This document shows, piece by piece, positions 43,100-52,061 of a DNA stretch of 64,000 nt. The stretch is from Acidobacteriaceae bacterium (lineage in GTDB: Bacteria; Acidobacteriota; Terriglobia; Terriglobales; Acidobacteriaceae). Position numbers and translations under genes: made by a program. How positions within the stretch are numbered: the first letter of the stretch is position 1; each line of letters starts with the position of its first letter. The notes under the pieces were generated by a model, which worked only from the letters and a program-made list of their open reading frames with translations, had not been told where the DNA came from and ran no database searches. The stretch spans positions 124,001 to 188,000 of the forward strand of contig DAIDKP010000026.1 in the NCBI GenBank assembly GCA_027449965.1, written 5' to 3'.

Positions 43100-44152
43100 A
43101 TGACCCCAATCACCGGCCTGACATTTGAAGAAGATCGCCCGCTTGCACCCCTCACCACGCTTGGCATCGGCGGCCCGGCGCGCTGGTTTGCCCGCGTCGA
43201 AACCGAGTCCCAGCTTGTCGAAGCCTTCCTCTGGGCTGCGGAGCGCGGCCTGCGCATCTTTGTTCTCGGCGGCGGCAGCAATCTCGTCGTCTCCGACCGC
43301 GGCTTTGACGGCCTCGTCGTGCAGCCTGATCTGCGCGGCGTCACGCGTATGTTTCAGGACGATCTCTGCCTCTTCCACGCCGCCGCCGGTGAGCCGTGGG
43401 ATGCCTTTGTCGCCCAGGCCATCGCGCTCGACTGCGCCGGCATTGAGTGCCTCGCCGGCATTCCCGGCACCGTCGGCGGCACTCCGGTACAAAACGTCGG
43501 TGCCTATGGTCAGGAGGTTGCAGAAACAATCCGCCGCGTGCGCGTCTTTGACCGCAGTTCGCTCCGCTTTCACGAGTTCACCGCCGCTGAGTGTCAGTTT
43601 GCCTATCGTCAAAGCCTCTTTAACTCGACGGCCCGAGACCGCTTCGTTGTCACCGCAGTCGAGTTTGCGCTCACGCCCGGCGGCGCGCCCACGCTTCGCT
43701 ACGCTGATCTTCAGCGCGCCTTCGCCGATCAGACATCGCCTTCGCTGGCTCAGGTTGCCGACAAAGTTCGCGCCATCCGCCACAGCAAAGGCATGTTGCT
43801 CGTTCCCAATGACCCGGACGCGCGCAGCGCAGGCAGCTTCTTCCGTAATCCCGTCCTCACCACCGCGGAGTTTGCCGCGCTCTCTGCCAAACTTGGCGCG
43901 CCGCCGCCCAGCTATCCCTCCGGTGCGCTCCACGTCAAGCTTCCCGCCGCATGGCTCATCGAACAGGCCGGCTTTGCTCGCGGCTATCGCTTTGGCAACG
44001 TCGGCATCTCCTCGCGCCACACCCTGGCGCTCATCAACTGCGGCTCCGGCACGGCCGCCGAGCTGCTCGCCTTGCGCGACCAGATCATTGCCGCCATCTT
44101 TGCCCGCTTCGGCATTGCCCTGGAGATGGAACCGGTTCTGCTCGGCTTTTAG
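43100..44152 (+). CDS. murB: UDP-N-acetylenolpyruvoylglucosamine reductase
   Basis: A 350-residue FAD enzyme of peptidoglycan precursor synthesis that reduces UDP-GlcNAc-enolpyruvate to UDP-MurNAc. Motifs: TTLGIGGPARWF and LGGGSNLVVSD for FAD binding, GIPGTVGGTPVQNVGAYGQE, CQFAYRQSLFN, the active-site Ser in AGSFFRNPVL, and the C-terminal MEPVLLGF. Length and the FAYRQSLF segment place it with type I (E. coli-like) MurB. ATG 43100 gives the conserved start; a longer frame to 43034 has no site, and no good ribosome binding site is seen at 43100 either. The gene is monocistronic and converges on modC. Confidence 0.94.
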   Translation: MTPITGLTFEEDRPLAPLTTLGIGGPARWFARVETESQLVEAFLWAAERGLRIFVLGGGSNLVVSDRGFDGLVVQPDLRGVTRMFQDDLCLFHAAAGEPWDAFVAQAIALDCAGIECLAGIPGTVGGTPVQNVGAYGQEVAETIRRVRVFDRSSLRFHEFTAAECQFAYRQSLFNSTARDRFVVTAVEFALTPGGAPTLRYADLQRAFADQTSPSLAQVADKVRAIRHSKGMLLVPNDPDARSAGSFFRNPVLTTAEFAALSAKLGAPPPSYPSGALHVKLPAAWLIEQAGFARGYRFGNVGISSRHTLALINCGSGTAAELLALRDQIIAAIFARFGIALEMEPVLLGF

Positions 44153-44165
44153 CCGCAATCACGGT

Positions 44166-44216
44166 GCCGCATCAGCAGTCGCTTGCGCTCAGCCGCATCA
44201 GCAGTCGCTTGCGCTC
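44166..44216. repeat. 26-bp tandem duplication at the modC 3' end
   Basis: A 25-base sequence at 44166-44190 is repeated exactly at 44192-44216, separated by one A, i.e. a 26-bp head-to-tail unit. The modC stop codon (44172-44174) lies in the first copy. Because 26 is not a multiple of three, the second copy shifts the modC reading frame. Confidence 0.85.
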
Positions 44217-44882
44217 CTCGGCCAGCACGTCGATTGCCGCTCCCTGCGCCACCACGCGCCCCTCGCGCAGCCACACCACTTCGGCCTGCGCGCGCAGCGC
44301 ATCGGCCGCATCATGCGTCACCACGATGGTCTGGATGCGATGTTCCCCAAGCCATTGCAGCAGCGCCGTCATCACCGCATCGCGCGCGGTTGTATCCAGG
44401 GCCGAAAGCGGTTCATCCAGCAGCAGCAGGCGGGGTCGCGGAGCCAGTGCCCGCGCCAGCGCCACGCGTTGCGCTTCGCCGCCAGAGAGTGTCGTCACGC
44501 GCCGTTGCGCCAACGCAGATGCGCCCACCACCTCCAGCGCTTCACGCATCCGCTCGTTCCGTGCCGCGCCCGCCAGTTCGCGCAATCCGAAGCCGACATT
44601 CTGCTCCACCGTCATCTGCGGAAACAGCGCCGCCTGCTGCCCGGCCAGCATCACGCCGCGCCTGCCCGGTCGGCGATGAATTCCGCTCTTCGTATCCGTC
44701 AGTGTCTGGCCATCGAGCCGCACCCATCCGCGCTGCGGCACGGTCGTACCGGCCATCATGCGCAGCAGCGTGCTTTTGCCCGCGCCGGATGGCCCAAAGA
44801 TCACCGTCAGCGGCGCGTCCAGCACGCAGGCCACGTCCAGCAGGAATCCCCCCGCGCCGCTGCTCAGCTTCACTTCAACCAC
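44172..44882 (-). CDS. modC: molybdate ABC transporter ATP-binding protein
   Basis: An ATP-binding subunit with Walker A GPSGAGKST, Q-loop GQQAALFP, signature LSGGEAQR, Walker B RLLLLDEPLSALD and switch His (VVTHD). The GTG at 44882 is proposed as start because VVEVKLSSGAGGFLLDV fits the family N-terminus; an ATG at 44915 would extend it by 11 residues without a clear site. About 236 residues means the C-terminal MOBE oxyanion domain of E. coli ModC (352 residues) is absent. The extreme C-terminus (LSASDC) is a product of a tandem duplication. It overlaps modB by a few bases and so is coupled with it. Confidence 0.88.
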   Translation of the reverse strand: MVEVKLSSGAGGFLLDVACVLDAPLTVIFGPSGAGKSTLLRMMAGTTVPQRGWVRLDGQTLTDTKSGIHRRPGRRGVMLAGQQAALFPQMTVEQNVGFGLRELAGAARNERMREALEVVGASALAQRRVTTLSGGEAQRVALARALAPRPRLLLLDEPLSALDTTARDAVMTALLQWLGEHRIQTIVVTHDAADALRAQAEVVWLREGRVVAQGAAIDVLAEERKRLLMRLSASDC

Positions 44883-45558
44883 GCTGTCCCGCCTTGTCTC
44901 TCGCCGGTCGCGCATAAAGCACCACCAGCGCCGTCAGCGACAATCCGAGCAGCAGCAGGGAAGTCTGGTTCGCTGCCCGCTCATTGAAGTCCTGCACCTG
45001 ATCGAAGAGCACAATCGACAGCGTGCGCGTAGCTCCCGGAATATCTCCGCCCAGCATCAGCACCACGCCAAACTCGCCCACCGTATGCAGAAAACTCAGC
45101 AGCGCCGCCGTCACCACAGACCGCGCCGCCAGCGGCAGCAGAATCCTGTGCGTCACACGCACCGGCCCCGCGCCCAGCATCTGCGCCGCCTCCAGCATCG
45201 CCGTGTCCACGCCGCTGAAGCCGGTCACCAGCGGCTGCACGGCAAACGGCAGACTGTAAATCGCCGAACCCACCACCAGCCCCGCAAAGGAAAACGCCAG
45301 CGGATGGCCCAGTATCGCGGCAATTCCGCGTCCCAACGAGGTGCGCGTGCCCAGCAGCACCAGCAGATAGTAGCCCAGCACCGTCGGCGGCAGCACCAGC
45401 GGCAGCGCGGTCAGCGCCTGCGCCACTCCGCGCATCCGCGACCCGCTCAGCGCGACCCACGCTGCAAACGGAACCGCAAACGCCAGCAGAATCGCCGTCG
45501 TCACCGCGGCCAGCCGAACCGTCAACGCCAGTGCCTGCCAGTCCATTCCGTTTACCAT
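44875..45558 (-). CDS. modB: molybdate ABC transporter permease
   Basis: A 227-residue inner-membrane permease with five to six transmembrane helices and the EAA loop EAAQMLGAGPVRVTHRILLP (about residues 133-152) that docks with ModC. The N-terminal MDWQALALTVRLAAVTT and TALPLVLPPTVLGYYLLV are typical of ModB. The ATG at 45558 overlaps the modA stop by seven bases. Together the three genes make a complete molybdate (or tungstate) importer. Confidence 0.93.
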   Translation of the reverse strand: MVNGMDWQALALTVRLAAVTTAILLAFAVPFAAWVALSGSRMRGVAQALTALPLVLPPTVLGYYLLVLLGTRTSLGRGIAAILGHPLAFSFAGLVVGSAIYSLPFAVQPLVTGFSGVDTAMLEAAQMLGAGPVRVTHRILLPLAARSVVTAALLSFLHTVGEFGVVLMLGGDIPGATRTLSIVLFDQVQDFNERAANQTSLLLLGLSLTALVVLYARPARDKAGQRG

Positions 45559-46370
45559 GCCGCCGCTTTCGCCGGGTTCAGACCACTTTTCTGCAACTGC
45601 TGCTGCATCTCCGCGCTCAGCAGAAAATCCAGCATCCGCTGCGCTGCTGCGCGCTGCGAAGAATGCCCGAGCACCACAGCGCCCTGCTCAATCACCGGAT
45701 ACAGCTTCTGCGGAACCACGACAAAACTTCCCGCTGCCCGCAGAGCAGGCGTCACCGCCGCCGTCTGCGAGATCAGTCCCGCATCCGCATTGCCCGTCTC
45801 GGCAAACTGCGCGGCCTGCGCAATGTTGGCCGCCGTCACCAGCTTCGGCTGCAACGCCGCGCTCAACCCCAGACCGGCGATCGCCGCCATCGCCGCGCGT
45901 CCATACGGCGCGCGCTTCGGGTCGGCTATCGCGAGCCGCTTCAGTTGTCCATCACGCAGCAGCTCCAGCGTTGGATGTGGCCAGCGCGAGTCATGCCGTG
46001 TGAACAGCACCAGCACTCCATGCGCATACGGCACAGGCTCAGCCGTCGTGCCCAGTCCCGCCGCAATGATCCTCTGCGGATAGCTCATATCCGCGGATAA
46101 AAACAGATCGAACGCCGCGCCATTCAGCATCTGCGCCGTCAGCGCTGCGGATGATTCATACGTCGCCGAGGCCGCAATTCCCGTTGCCTGCTGAAACGCG
46201 GCCAGCACCGGCGGCAGCACTGGCTGCAAGTCCGCAGCCGCTGCAATCCGCAGCGTTTGCGCGCCCGCTTCCAGCGCACCCGCCACCGACACCATCATTC
46301 CCACCAGCAGGACCAGCCATGCTGCTCCCCAGCAGCTTCGCAGGACTTTTTTCTGCCTGTTTTTTGCCAT
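45552..46370 (-). CDS. modA: molybdate-binding periplasmic protein
   Basis: ATG 46370 has GGAG five bases upstream. The 272-residue protein has a signal peptide (cleavage near AGAQ, residue 38) and the ModA fold: RIAAAADLQPVLPPVLAAFQQATG, SSAALTAQMLNGAAFDLFLSADMSYP, the ligand-contact Ser/Thr residues, and a Tyr-containing C-terminal lobe. Molybdate versus tungstate cannot be told by eye. It diverges from thrC with only 68 bases between the starts, so both promoters are packed in that gap and a ModE-type regulator may act there; no modE gene is visible. Confidence 0.92.
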   Translation of the reverse strand: MAKNRQKKVLRSCWGAAWLVLLVGMMVSVAGALEAGAQTLRIAAAADLQPVLPPVLAAFQQATGIAASATYESSAALTAQMLNGAAFDLFLSADMSYPQRIIAAGLGTTAEPVPYAHGVLVLFTRHDSRWPHPTLELLRDGQLKRLAIADPKRAPYGRAAMAAIAGLGLSAALQPKLVTAANIAQAAQFAETGNADAGLISQTAAVTPALRAAGSFVVVPQKLYPVIEQGAVVLGHSSQRAAAQRMLDFLLSAEMQQQLQKSGLNPAKAAAW

Positions 46371-46438
46371 CGAAACTCCGCTTTTCCGCCGCCTGCTCTC
46401 CTGCACACGCGCCGCTTGCTGGTAGGCTAACACTTAAG

Positions 46439-47854
46439 ATGAGCGACAATCTCCATCAGCTTCGCTGTTTTGGCTGCGGCCAGCGCATTCGCGGTGACCA
46501 GGCCGGCCCCAACTTCCGCTGCGCCGATTGCGGCGACCTCTTTGAAGTCGAATATCCAGGCTGGAGCCGCATCGGCGACCGTCCCAACGCGGGCGCGCTC
46601 AAGTGGCTCTGGCGCGAGCGTCGTCTCTCCAACGAACGGCTCGACCACTCCGGCGTCTGGCGCTTCCGCGAGCTGCTGCCGATCCTGGAAAACTTTGACC
46701 ACGCCGTCACCCTGCGCGAAGGCAACACGCCGCTCTACCACCTTCCGCTGGCTGCGCGCTCGCTCGGCATCGACGCCGTCTTCGCCAAACATCAGGGGAT
46801 GAATCCCACCGGCTCCTTCAAGGACACCGGCATGACCTCGGCCCTCAGCGTCGCCCGCGAACGCGGCTTTGAATGGGTTGCCTGCGCCTCCACCGGCAAC
46901 ACCTCGGCGGCGATGGCCGCCTACGCCGCGCGCGCCGGTATGCGCTCGCTTGTGCTCATCCCGCAGGGCAAGATCGCCTGGGGCAAGCTTTCTCAGGCCA
47001 TGGATTACGGCGCTGTCACCTGCCAGTTGGATACTGATTTCGACGGCTGCGTCCGTGTGCTCACGCGCATCGTCGAAGAGGCTCCCATCTACCTGCTCAA
47101 CTCTGTCAATCCCTATCGGCTGGAGGGCCAGAAGACGCCTGCGCTGGAACTCGCCGAAGCCATGGACTGGAACGTTCCCGACCACATCCTCGTTCCCGGC
47201 GGCAACCTCGCCAACAGCTCCGCGCTCGGCAAAGGTTTCCGTGAGATGAAGGAGCTTGGACTCATCACCCGCCTGCCGCGCATCACCGTCGTCCAGGCCG
47301 CTGGCTCCGCGCCTCTGGTGCACAGCTTCGCCGCCAACGGCGGTCAGGCGCTTGAACCGGTCGAAGCGCAGACCCGTGCCACGGCCATCCGCATCGGCAA
47401 CCCCGCAAGCTGGCGCAAGGCTGCTCAGGTCATCCACGAAACGGGCGGCTGGTGTCTCGACGTCAGCGAAGGCGAGATTGCCGTTGCCAAAGCCGAACTG
47501 GGCCGCGAAGGCATCGGCTCCGAGCCAGCCTCTGCCGTCACGCTTGCCGGACTCAAGAAACTCGTCGCCGACGGTCGCATCGTCTCCAGCGAAACCGTCG
47601 TCCTGCTGCTCACCGGACACACCCTCAAAGACGCCGACTACACCATCGACTTCCACCGCGGCACCCTGCTCACCGAAGCTGAATCCGCCCCTGTCGAAGT
47701 CGCCATGCAGCCGCTGCGTCGCAATGCCGTCGCCGTTGAAGCTACGCCGGAGGCCGTGCTCAGCGCCCTGCGCTCGGTGGCTCAAAGTGCCGAGATCGCC
47801 ACGCCGAAGCCTGCTTCAGCGCCGCAGCTTACTCCCGCTCCGCAGGCTCACTGA
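46439..47854 (+). CDS. thrC: threonine synthase
   Basis: A 471-residue PLP enzyme that converts O-phosphohomoserine to threonine. The N-terminus has a zinc-ribbon-like quartet Cys10, Cys13, Cys28, Cys31 (CFGCGQ, CADCGD), then the fold-II core with the PLP lysine Lys128 (GSFKDTG) and the PLP-phosphate/substrate motifs ASTGNTSAAMAAY and LVPGGNLANS. The last 50 residues (after VEVAMQPL) form an Ala/Pro-rich extension not seen in typical ThrC. ATG 46439 is weakly supported by a site (AGGC). thrB follows after one base, so these two form an operon with translational coupling. Confidence 0.92.
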   Translation: MSDNLHQLRCFGCGQRIRGDQAGPNFRCADCGDLFEVEYPGWSRIGDRPNAGALKWLWRERRLSNERLDHSGVWRFRELLPILENFDHAVTLREGNTPLYHLPLAARSLGIDAVFAKHQGMNPTGSFKDTGMTSALSVARERGFEWVACASTGNTSAAMAAYAARAGMRSLVLIPQGKIAWGKLSQAMDYGAVTCQLDTDFDGCVRVLTRIVEEAPIYLLNSVNPYRLEGQKTPALELAEAMDWNVPDHILVPGGNLANSSALGKGFREMKELGLITRLPRITVVQAAGSAPLVHSFAANGGQALEPVEAQTRATAIRIGNPASWRKAAQVIHETGGWCLDVSEGEIAVAKAELGREGIGSEPASAVTLAGLKKLVADGRIVSSETVVLLLTGHTLKDADYTIDFHRGTLLTEAESAPVEVAMQPLRRNAVAVEATPEAVLSALRSVAQSAEIATPKPASAPQLTPAPQAH

Positions 47855-47855
47855 A

Positions 47856-48809
47856 ATGACCGATCCTCAGCACCCGCTCCGCCTGCGCCTGCCGGCAACC
47901 TCGGCCAATCTTGGCGCAGCCTTTGACACCGCTGCCGTCGCGCTCGACTTTGCACTCGAGATCGACGCCACTCCGGCTGCGGAGTTTTCCATCCAGGCCA
48001 CCGGACGCAATGTCGCCGACTGTTCCAGGCTCGACGGCAACCTCATCCTCGATACCTACCGCTCGCTGCTCGCGCGTAAGGGCCACACCGTGCCGCCGCT
48101 TGCCCTGCGCATGAACAACCAGATTCCACTCGGCATGGGCTGCGGCTCTTCCGCCGCCGGACTTCTCGCCGCCGTCGCTCTGGCGGCTCACTTTGGCGCG
48201 CTGGGCTGGTCCGGCGCGCGCGTCCTTGCGGAAGCTGTCGCGCTGGAGGGTCATCCGGACAACGCCGCCGCCTGCTGGCACGGTGGTCTCGTCGTCGCCT
48301 CCACGCCCACAGCCATCTCCACCGCAGCCGATCACGATCTGCCTCTGGCTGTCATCCAGCCACCGGCTCACTGGCGCGCCATCGTCGTCCTTCCTTCGCG
48401 TCCTCTGGCCACCCGTCACGCGCGCTCCGTGCTGCCCGATGCCTGGTCCCGCGCCGATGTCGTCGCCAATCTCCAGGCTGCGGCGCTGCTTGCCCCGGCC
48501 TTCGCCGCCGGAAGCTCCGACCTGCTCGCTGCCGCCACGCGCGACCGGCTTCACCAGCCCTTTCGCCGGGCCATCTGTCCTCTGCTCGATCCGCTGCTTC
48601 CGCTCGTCGGCCAACACGGCATCCACTCGGTCACCCTCAGCGGCGCCGGACCCTCCGTGCTGCTCATCACCCAGCAGGACCAGACGCCGGCTCTGGCCGC
48701 CGTGACCCGCGCCCTCGACTGCATTCAGCTTCAGCCGGGTCGTGATTTCGAGCTGCTCCCCGCCCATTTGGAAGCCGTCGGCGCTGCTTCTCATTGGCCC
48801 CCGCGCTGA
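47856..48809 (+). CDS. thrB: homoserine kinase
   Basis: A 317-residue GHMP kinase that phosphorylates homoserine, giving the substrate of ThrC. The phosphate-binding loop PLGMGCGSSAAG spans residues 91-102 and the C-terminal Gly-rich motif SGAGPSVL is present. The N-terminus RLRLPATSANLGAAFDTAAVAL is the homoserine-kinase signature. It begins one base after the thrC stop codon. No hom (homoserine dehydrogenase) gene is in the window, so the pathway's first step is encoded elsewhere. Confidence 0.92.
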   Translation: MTDPQHPLRLRLPATSANLGAAFDTAAVALDFALEIDATPAAEFSIQATGRNVADCSRLDGNLILDTYRSLLARKGHTVPPLALRMNNQIPLGMGCGSSAAGLLAAVALAAHFGALGWSGARVLAEAVALEGHPDNAAACWHGGLVVASTPTAISTAADHDLPLAVIQPPAHWRAIVVLPSRPLATRHARSVLPDAWSRADVVANLQAAALLAPAFAAGSSDLLAAATRDRLHQPFRRAICPLLDPLLPLVGQHGIHSVTLSGAGPSVLLITQQDQTPALAAVTRALDCIQLQPGRDFELLPAHLEAVGAASHWPPR

Positions 48810-49191
48810 CCCCGACTTCGTTTCGAGGCTCATTCCCTCCATAGTCGGCAAACTTTCGCCCGATCATGTTCTCCCGCAGCAGGGAATGGGCCTCCGCGTT
48901 GGGGCTGTTGTGCGGGGGCGCGCCACCTGCGCACCACTATGTCCCATCGAATAAATCGATGTACTTTTGTAAAAAAGAGACTATCCTCCTGGAACCGCAG
49001 TCGTGTACGATGCGTGTGTTCTGGTAACGGGAGCATTGGCGCTGCGCTTTTTTCACATCGGAGTCAGGACCATGTCCGTCACTCCATCCCGAAAGGCACG
49101 TGACCGCAACGTCGTACTCTCGCAGAGGCTGTTTTTGCAAGGGATGGCGGATCGTTCAGGATTTCACTCGATGCAACACTTGAGGATCAAT
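48810..49191. other. 382-base upstream region of the GH3 gene
   Basis: It contains a perfect inverted repeat CATCGA-ATAAA-TCGATG (48945-48961), a possible operator, followed by an A/T-rich stretch (48962-48975). A longer in-frame extension of the GH3 frame begins at 49003 but has no signal sequence or site. I see no separate gene. Confidence 0.4.
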
Positions 49192-51873
49192 ATGAAAACA
49201 ATCACGAAGCAAGCGATGCTTGGATTCGTTGTGGCTGCGGGAGCGATGCTCAGCATTCTGCCCATTCCGACTGCGACAGCTCAGACCCCAGCAACGCCTC
49301 CGTATCTTGATACCCATCTCACCCCCGAACAGCGCGCCGCCGACCTGGTGCATCGCATGACGCTGGCCGAAAAAGCCTCGCAGATGCAGAACAACTCCGC
49401 GGCGGTTCCTCGGCTCAACATTCCCGCATACCAGTGGTGGAGCGAGGCGCTCCACGGCGTCATCAACGAGGGAGTCACCGAGTATCCCGAGCCGATCGGA
49501 CTGGCCGCCACCTTCGATGCGCCGGGCATTCACACCATGGCCGCGCAGATCGGCGTCGAAGGTCGCATCAAGCATGTGCAGAACCAGCGTGAAGGGCACA
49601 AGGGGATTATGGGCGGGCTGGATTTCTGGTCGCCCAATCTCAACATCTTCCGCGATCCACGCTGGGGACGCGGTCAGGAAACCTATGGCGAAGACCCGTT
49701 CCTCACCGGGCGCATGGGCGTTGCCTATGTGACCGGATTGCAGGGCGACAATCCGAAGTATTACCTGGCTATTGCCACGCCCAAACACTTCGACGTTCAC
49801 AGCGGACCGGAACCAACCCGTCACTTCGCCGACGTGGATGTGAGCAGGCACGATGAGATGGATACCTACGAGCCTGCCTTCCGCGCCGCCATCGTCGAGG
49901 GCAAGGCGGGGTCCATCATGTGTGCCTACAACGCCATCAACGGACAGCCCGCATGTGCCAATCAGTACCTGTTGCAGGACCAGCTGCGCGGCAAATGGGG
50001 ATTTCAGGGCTATGTCGTCTCCGACTGTGACGCCGTCCGCGATATCGCCGCCAATCACCGCTATCGTCCCACACAGGCTCAGGGCGCGGCCATCTCCGTC
50101 ATTCGCGGCATGGACAACGAATGTGTCACCTTCACCTCGCGCTTTGGCGAACCCGTCGACAAAGCCTATCTTGATGCGGTGCAGCAGGGATATCTCCCCG
50201 AAGATACGCTCGATCAGGCGCTGATTCGTCTCTTCACCGCGCGCATCAGGCTGGGCATGTTTGATCCGCCGGATATGGTTCCCTACACGAAGATTGATGA
50301 AAAGGAACTGGACAGCGCGGCCCATCGTGCGCAGGCCCTCAAGCTTGCCAACGAGTCGATGGTGCTGCTCAAGAACGATGGACTCCTGCCCTTGAAACCC
50401 GGCATACGCAACATCGCCGTCGTCGGTCCGCTGGCCGACCAGACCCGGCCACTCATTGGAAACTATGCCGGTCAACCCACGCACATTGTTTCGATCCTCG
50501 AAGGACTTCATGCGGAGTTTCCCAACGCGAAGATCACGTTTGTTCCGGGCACACAGTTTCTACGCACCGACGGAACACCGGTTCCTGACCAGCTTTTGAC
50601 CACTCCTGACGGCAAGCCGGGTCTGAAGGCGGAGTACAACGAGGGAATGCGCCGAGGCCGACCCGAACCCGGAGTCAGGACCGCGGCGCTGGCCACCCGT
50701 GTTGAATCCAACGTGCAGCTCACCACCGCCAGCCTGCCGTCCGCCGTGGCCGGCAGAAAGACCTTTGGTGTGCAGTGGACCGGCTATCTGACGCCGGATG
50801 AGTCAGGCGACTTCATTCTGGGCGTTCGCGCAGAAGGTTTTGCCCGGCTCACCGTCGATGACAAACAGGTCGCCATGGCCTTTGGCGGCGGCAGCGGAAT
50901 GGCTGCCGGCGTCGGTCGTGTTCATCTGGAAAAAGGGCACAAGGTGGCGCTGCAAATCAGCTACGGCAGCAACAACGGCAAGGCACACGCGGAACTGATC
51001 TGGGCCAAAGCCAACTCTGCGCCCTCGCCGGAGGCCATTGCAGCGGCGAAAAAGGCGGATGTCGTCCTCGCCGTCGTCGGCATCACCAGCCAGCTCGAAG
51101 GCGAAGAAATGCCCGTCAGCGAGCCGGGATTTCTGGGCGGTGATCGCACCAGCATCGATCTTCCCCAGCCCGAAGAAGACCTGGTGGAAGCTGTGGCGGC
51201 CACCGGCAAGCCCCTGGCCGTCGTGCTGATGAACGGCAGCGCGCTCGCCGTCAACTGGATCCACCAACATGCCAATGCCGTACTCGAAGCCTGGTATCCA
51301 GGAGAAGAAGGCGGAGCCGCAGTCGCCCAGACCCTGAGCGGAAAGAACAATCCCGCAGGTCGGCTGCCGGTCACCTTCTACACCGGCGTCAGCCAGTTGC
51401 CAAACTTCGAGGACTACGGAATGGCCAACCGGACCTATCGTTACTTCACCGGCAAGCCGCTCTTTCCCTTCGGATACGGCCTCAGCTACACCACGTTCCA
51501 GTACAGCGACCTCAGTCTGCCCACGCAGCCGGTGGCCGCTGGCCAGCCGGTTGCCGTCGATGCCACGGTGACCAACACAGGCAAAATCGCCGGCGATGAG
51601 GTGGTGCAGGTCTATCTCAAGTTTCCTCCCGTCAACGGCGCTCCCACAATCGCTCTTCGCGGTTTCCAACGCATTCACCTTGAAGCCGGCGCAAGCCAGA
51701 AGGTTCACTTTGAGCTGAAGGATCGCGACCTGAGCATGGTTACCGAGGACGGAAATCCCATCCTCGCTCAAGGGGATTACACGCTCACCCTCGGAGGCGG
51801 CCAGCCCGATACAGGCGCTCCCGGCGTAACCGGGAAGTTCCATGTCAACGGACAGGTGGATTTGCCGGAGTAG
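49192..51873 (+). CDS. secreted glycoside hydrolase family 3, beta-xylosidase/beta-glucosidase type
   Basis: ATG 49192 has TGAGGA five bases upstream and starts a signal peptide (MKTITKQAMLGFVVAAG..., cleavage near TATAQ, residue 31); 893 residues. The GH3 N-terminal TIM-barrel (about 40-335) includes PRLNIPAYQWWSEALHGV, WSPNLNIFRDPRWGRGQETYGEDP and KHFDVHSGPE. The nucleophile Asp lies in VVSDCDAV. The alpha/beta domain (about 380-480 and 620-760) is split by a PA14-like insert (about 480-610; TPDGKPGLKAEYNEG). A fibronectin-III-like domain ends the protein. The SDCDAV and ALHGV motifs favour xylan 1,4-beta-xylosidase. It fits the xylose/xylonate genes upstream, though they are separate units. 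Confidence 0.9.
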   Translation: MKTITKQAMLGFVVAAGAMLSILPIPTATAQTPATPPYLDTHLTPEQRAADLVHRMTLAEKASQMQNNSAAVPRLNIPAYQWWSEALHGVINEGVTEYPEPIGLAATFDAPGIHTMAAQIGVEGRIKHVQNQREGHKGIMGGLDFWSPNLNIFRDPRWGRGQETYGEDPFLTGRMGVAYVTGLQGDNPKYYLAIATPKHFDVHSGPEPTRHFADVDVSRHDEMDTYEPAFRAAIVEGKAGSIMCAYNAINGQPACANQYLLQDQLRGKWGFQGYVVSDCDAVRDIAANHRYRPTQAQGAAISVIRGMDNECVTFTSRFGEPVDKAYLDAVQQGYLPEDTLDQALIRLFTARIRLGMFDPPDMVPYTKIDEKELDSAAHRAQALKLANESMVLLKNDGLLPLKPGIRNIAVVGPLADQTRPLIGNYAGQPTHIVSILEGLHAEFPNAKITFVPGTQFLRTDGTPVPDQLLTTPDGKPGLKAEYNEGMRRGRPEPGVRTAALATRVESNVQLTTASLPSAVAGRKTFGVQWTGYLTPDESGDFILGVRAEGFARLTVDDKQVAMAFGGGSGMAAGVGRVHLEKGHKVALQISYGSNNGKAHAELIWAKANSAPSPEAIAAAKKADVVLAVVGITSQLEGEEMPVSEPGFLGGDRTSIDLPQPEEDLVEAVAATGKPLAVVLMNGSALAVNWIHQHANAVLEAWYPGEEGGAAVAQTLSGKNNPAGRLPVTFYTGVSQLPNFEDYGMANRTYRYFTGKPLFPFGYGLSYTTFQYSDLSLPTQPVAAGQPVAVDATVTNTGKIAGDEVVQVYLKFPPVNGAPTIALRGFQRIHLEAGASQKVHFELKDRDLSMVTEDGNPILAQGDYTLTLGGGQPDTGAPGVTGKFHVNGQVDLPE

Positions 51874-51976
51874 CGGGCAAATCCACGCGGTTGCAGGCCG
51901 TTGCACCGCAACAGCAACACGGCGAAATCACCGAGTCAAACCCGATGCGCCAAACCCAATGTCTCAGACCCGATGT

Positions 51977-52005
51977 TTCAGACCCGCTGCCCAGGCGGGT
52001 CTGAA
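51977..52005 (+). terminator. hairpin after the GH3 gene
   Basis: TTCAGACCCGC (51977-51987) pairs with GCGGGTCTGAA (51995-52005), seven-base loop, no U-tract. Two imperfect copies of CAGACCCGATG precede it. Confidence 0.5.
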
Positions 52006-52061
52006 GCCTCCTGACCCCATCGCCAGGGCATACAGCAGAGACGCTCTACAATAAACGCTGC

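Noticed and set aside
44166-44216. 26-bp repeat considered as a CRISPR or attachment-site remnant
   Set aside because: Only two units separated by one base, no spacers and no integrase or tRNA nearby; it is a simple tandem duplication.
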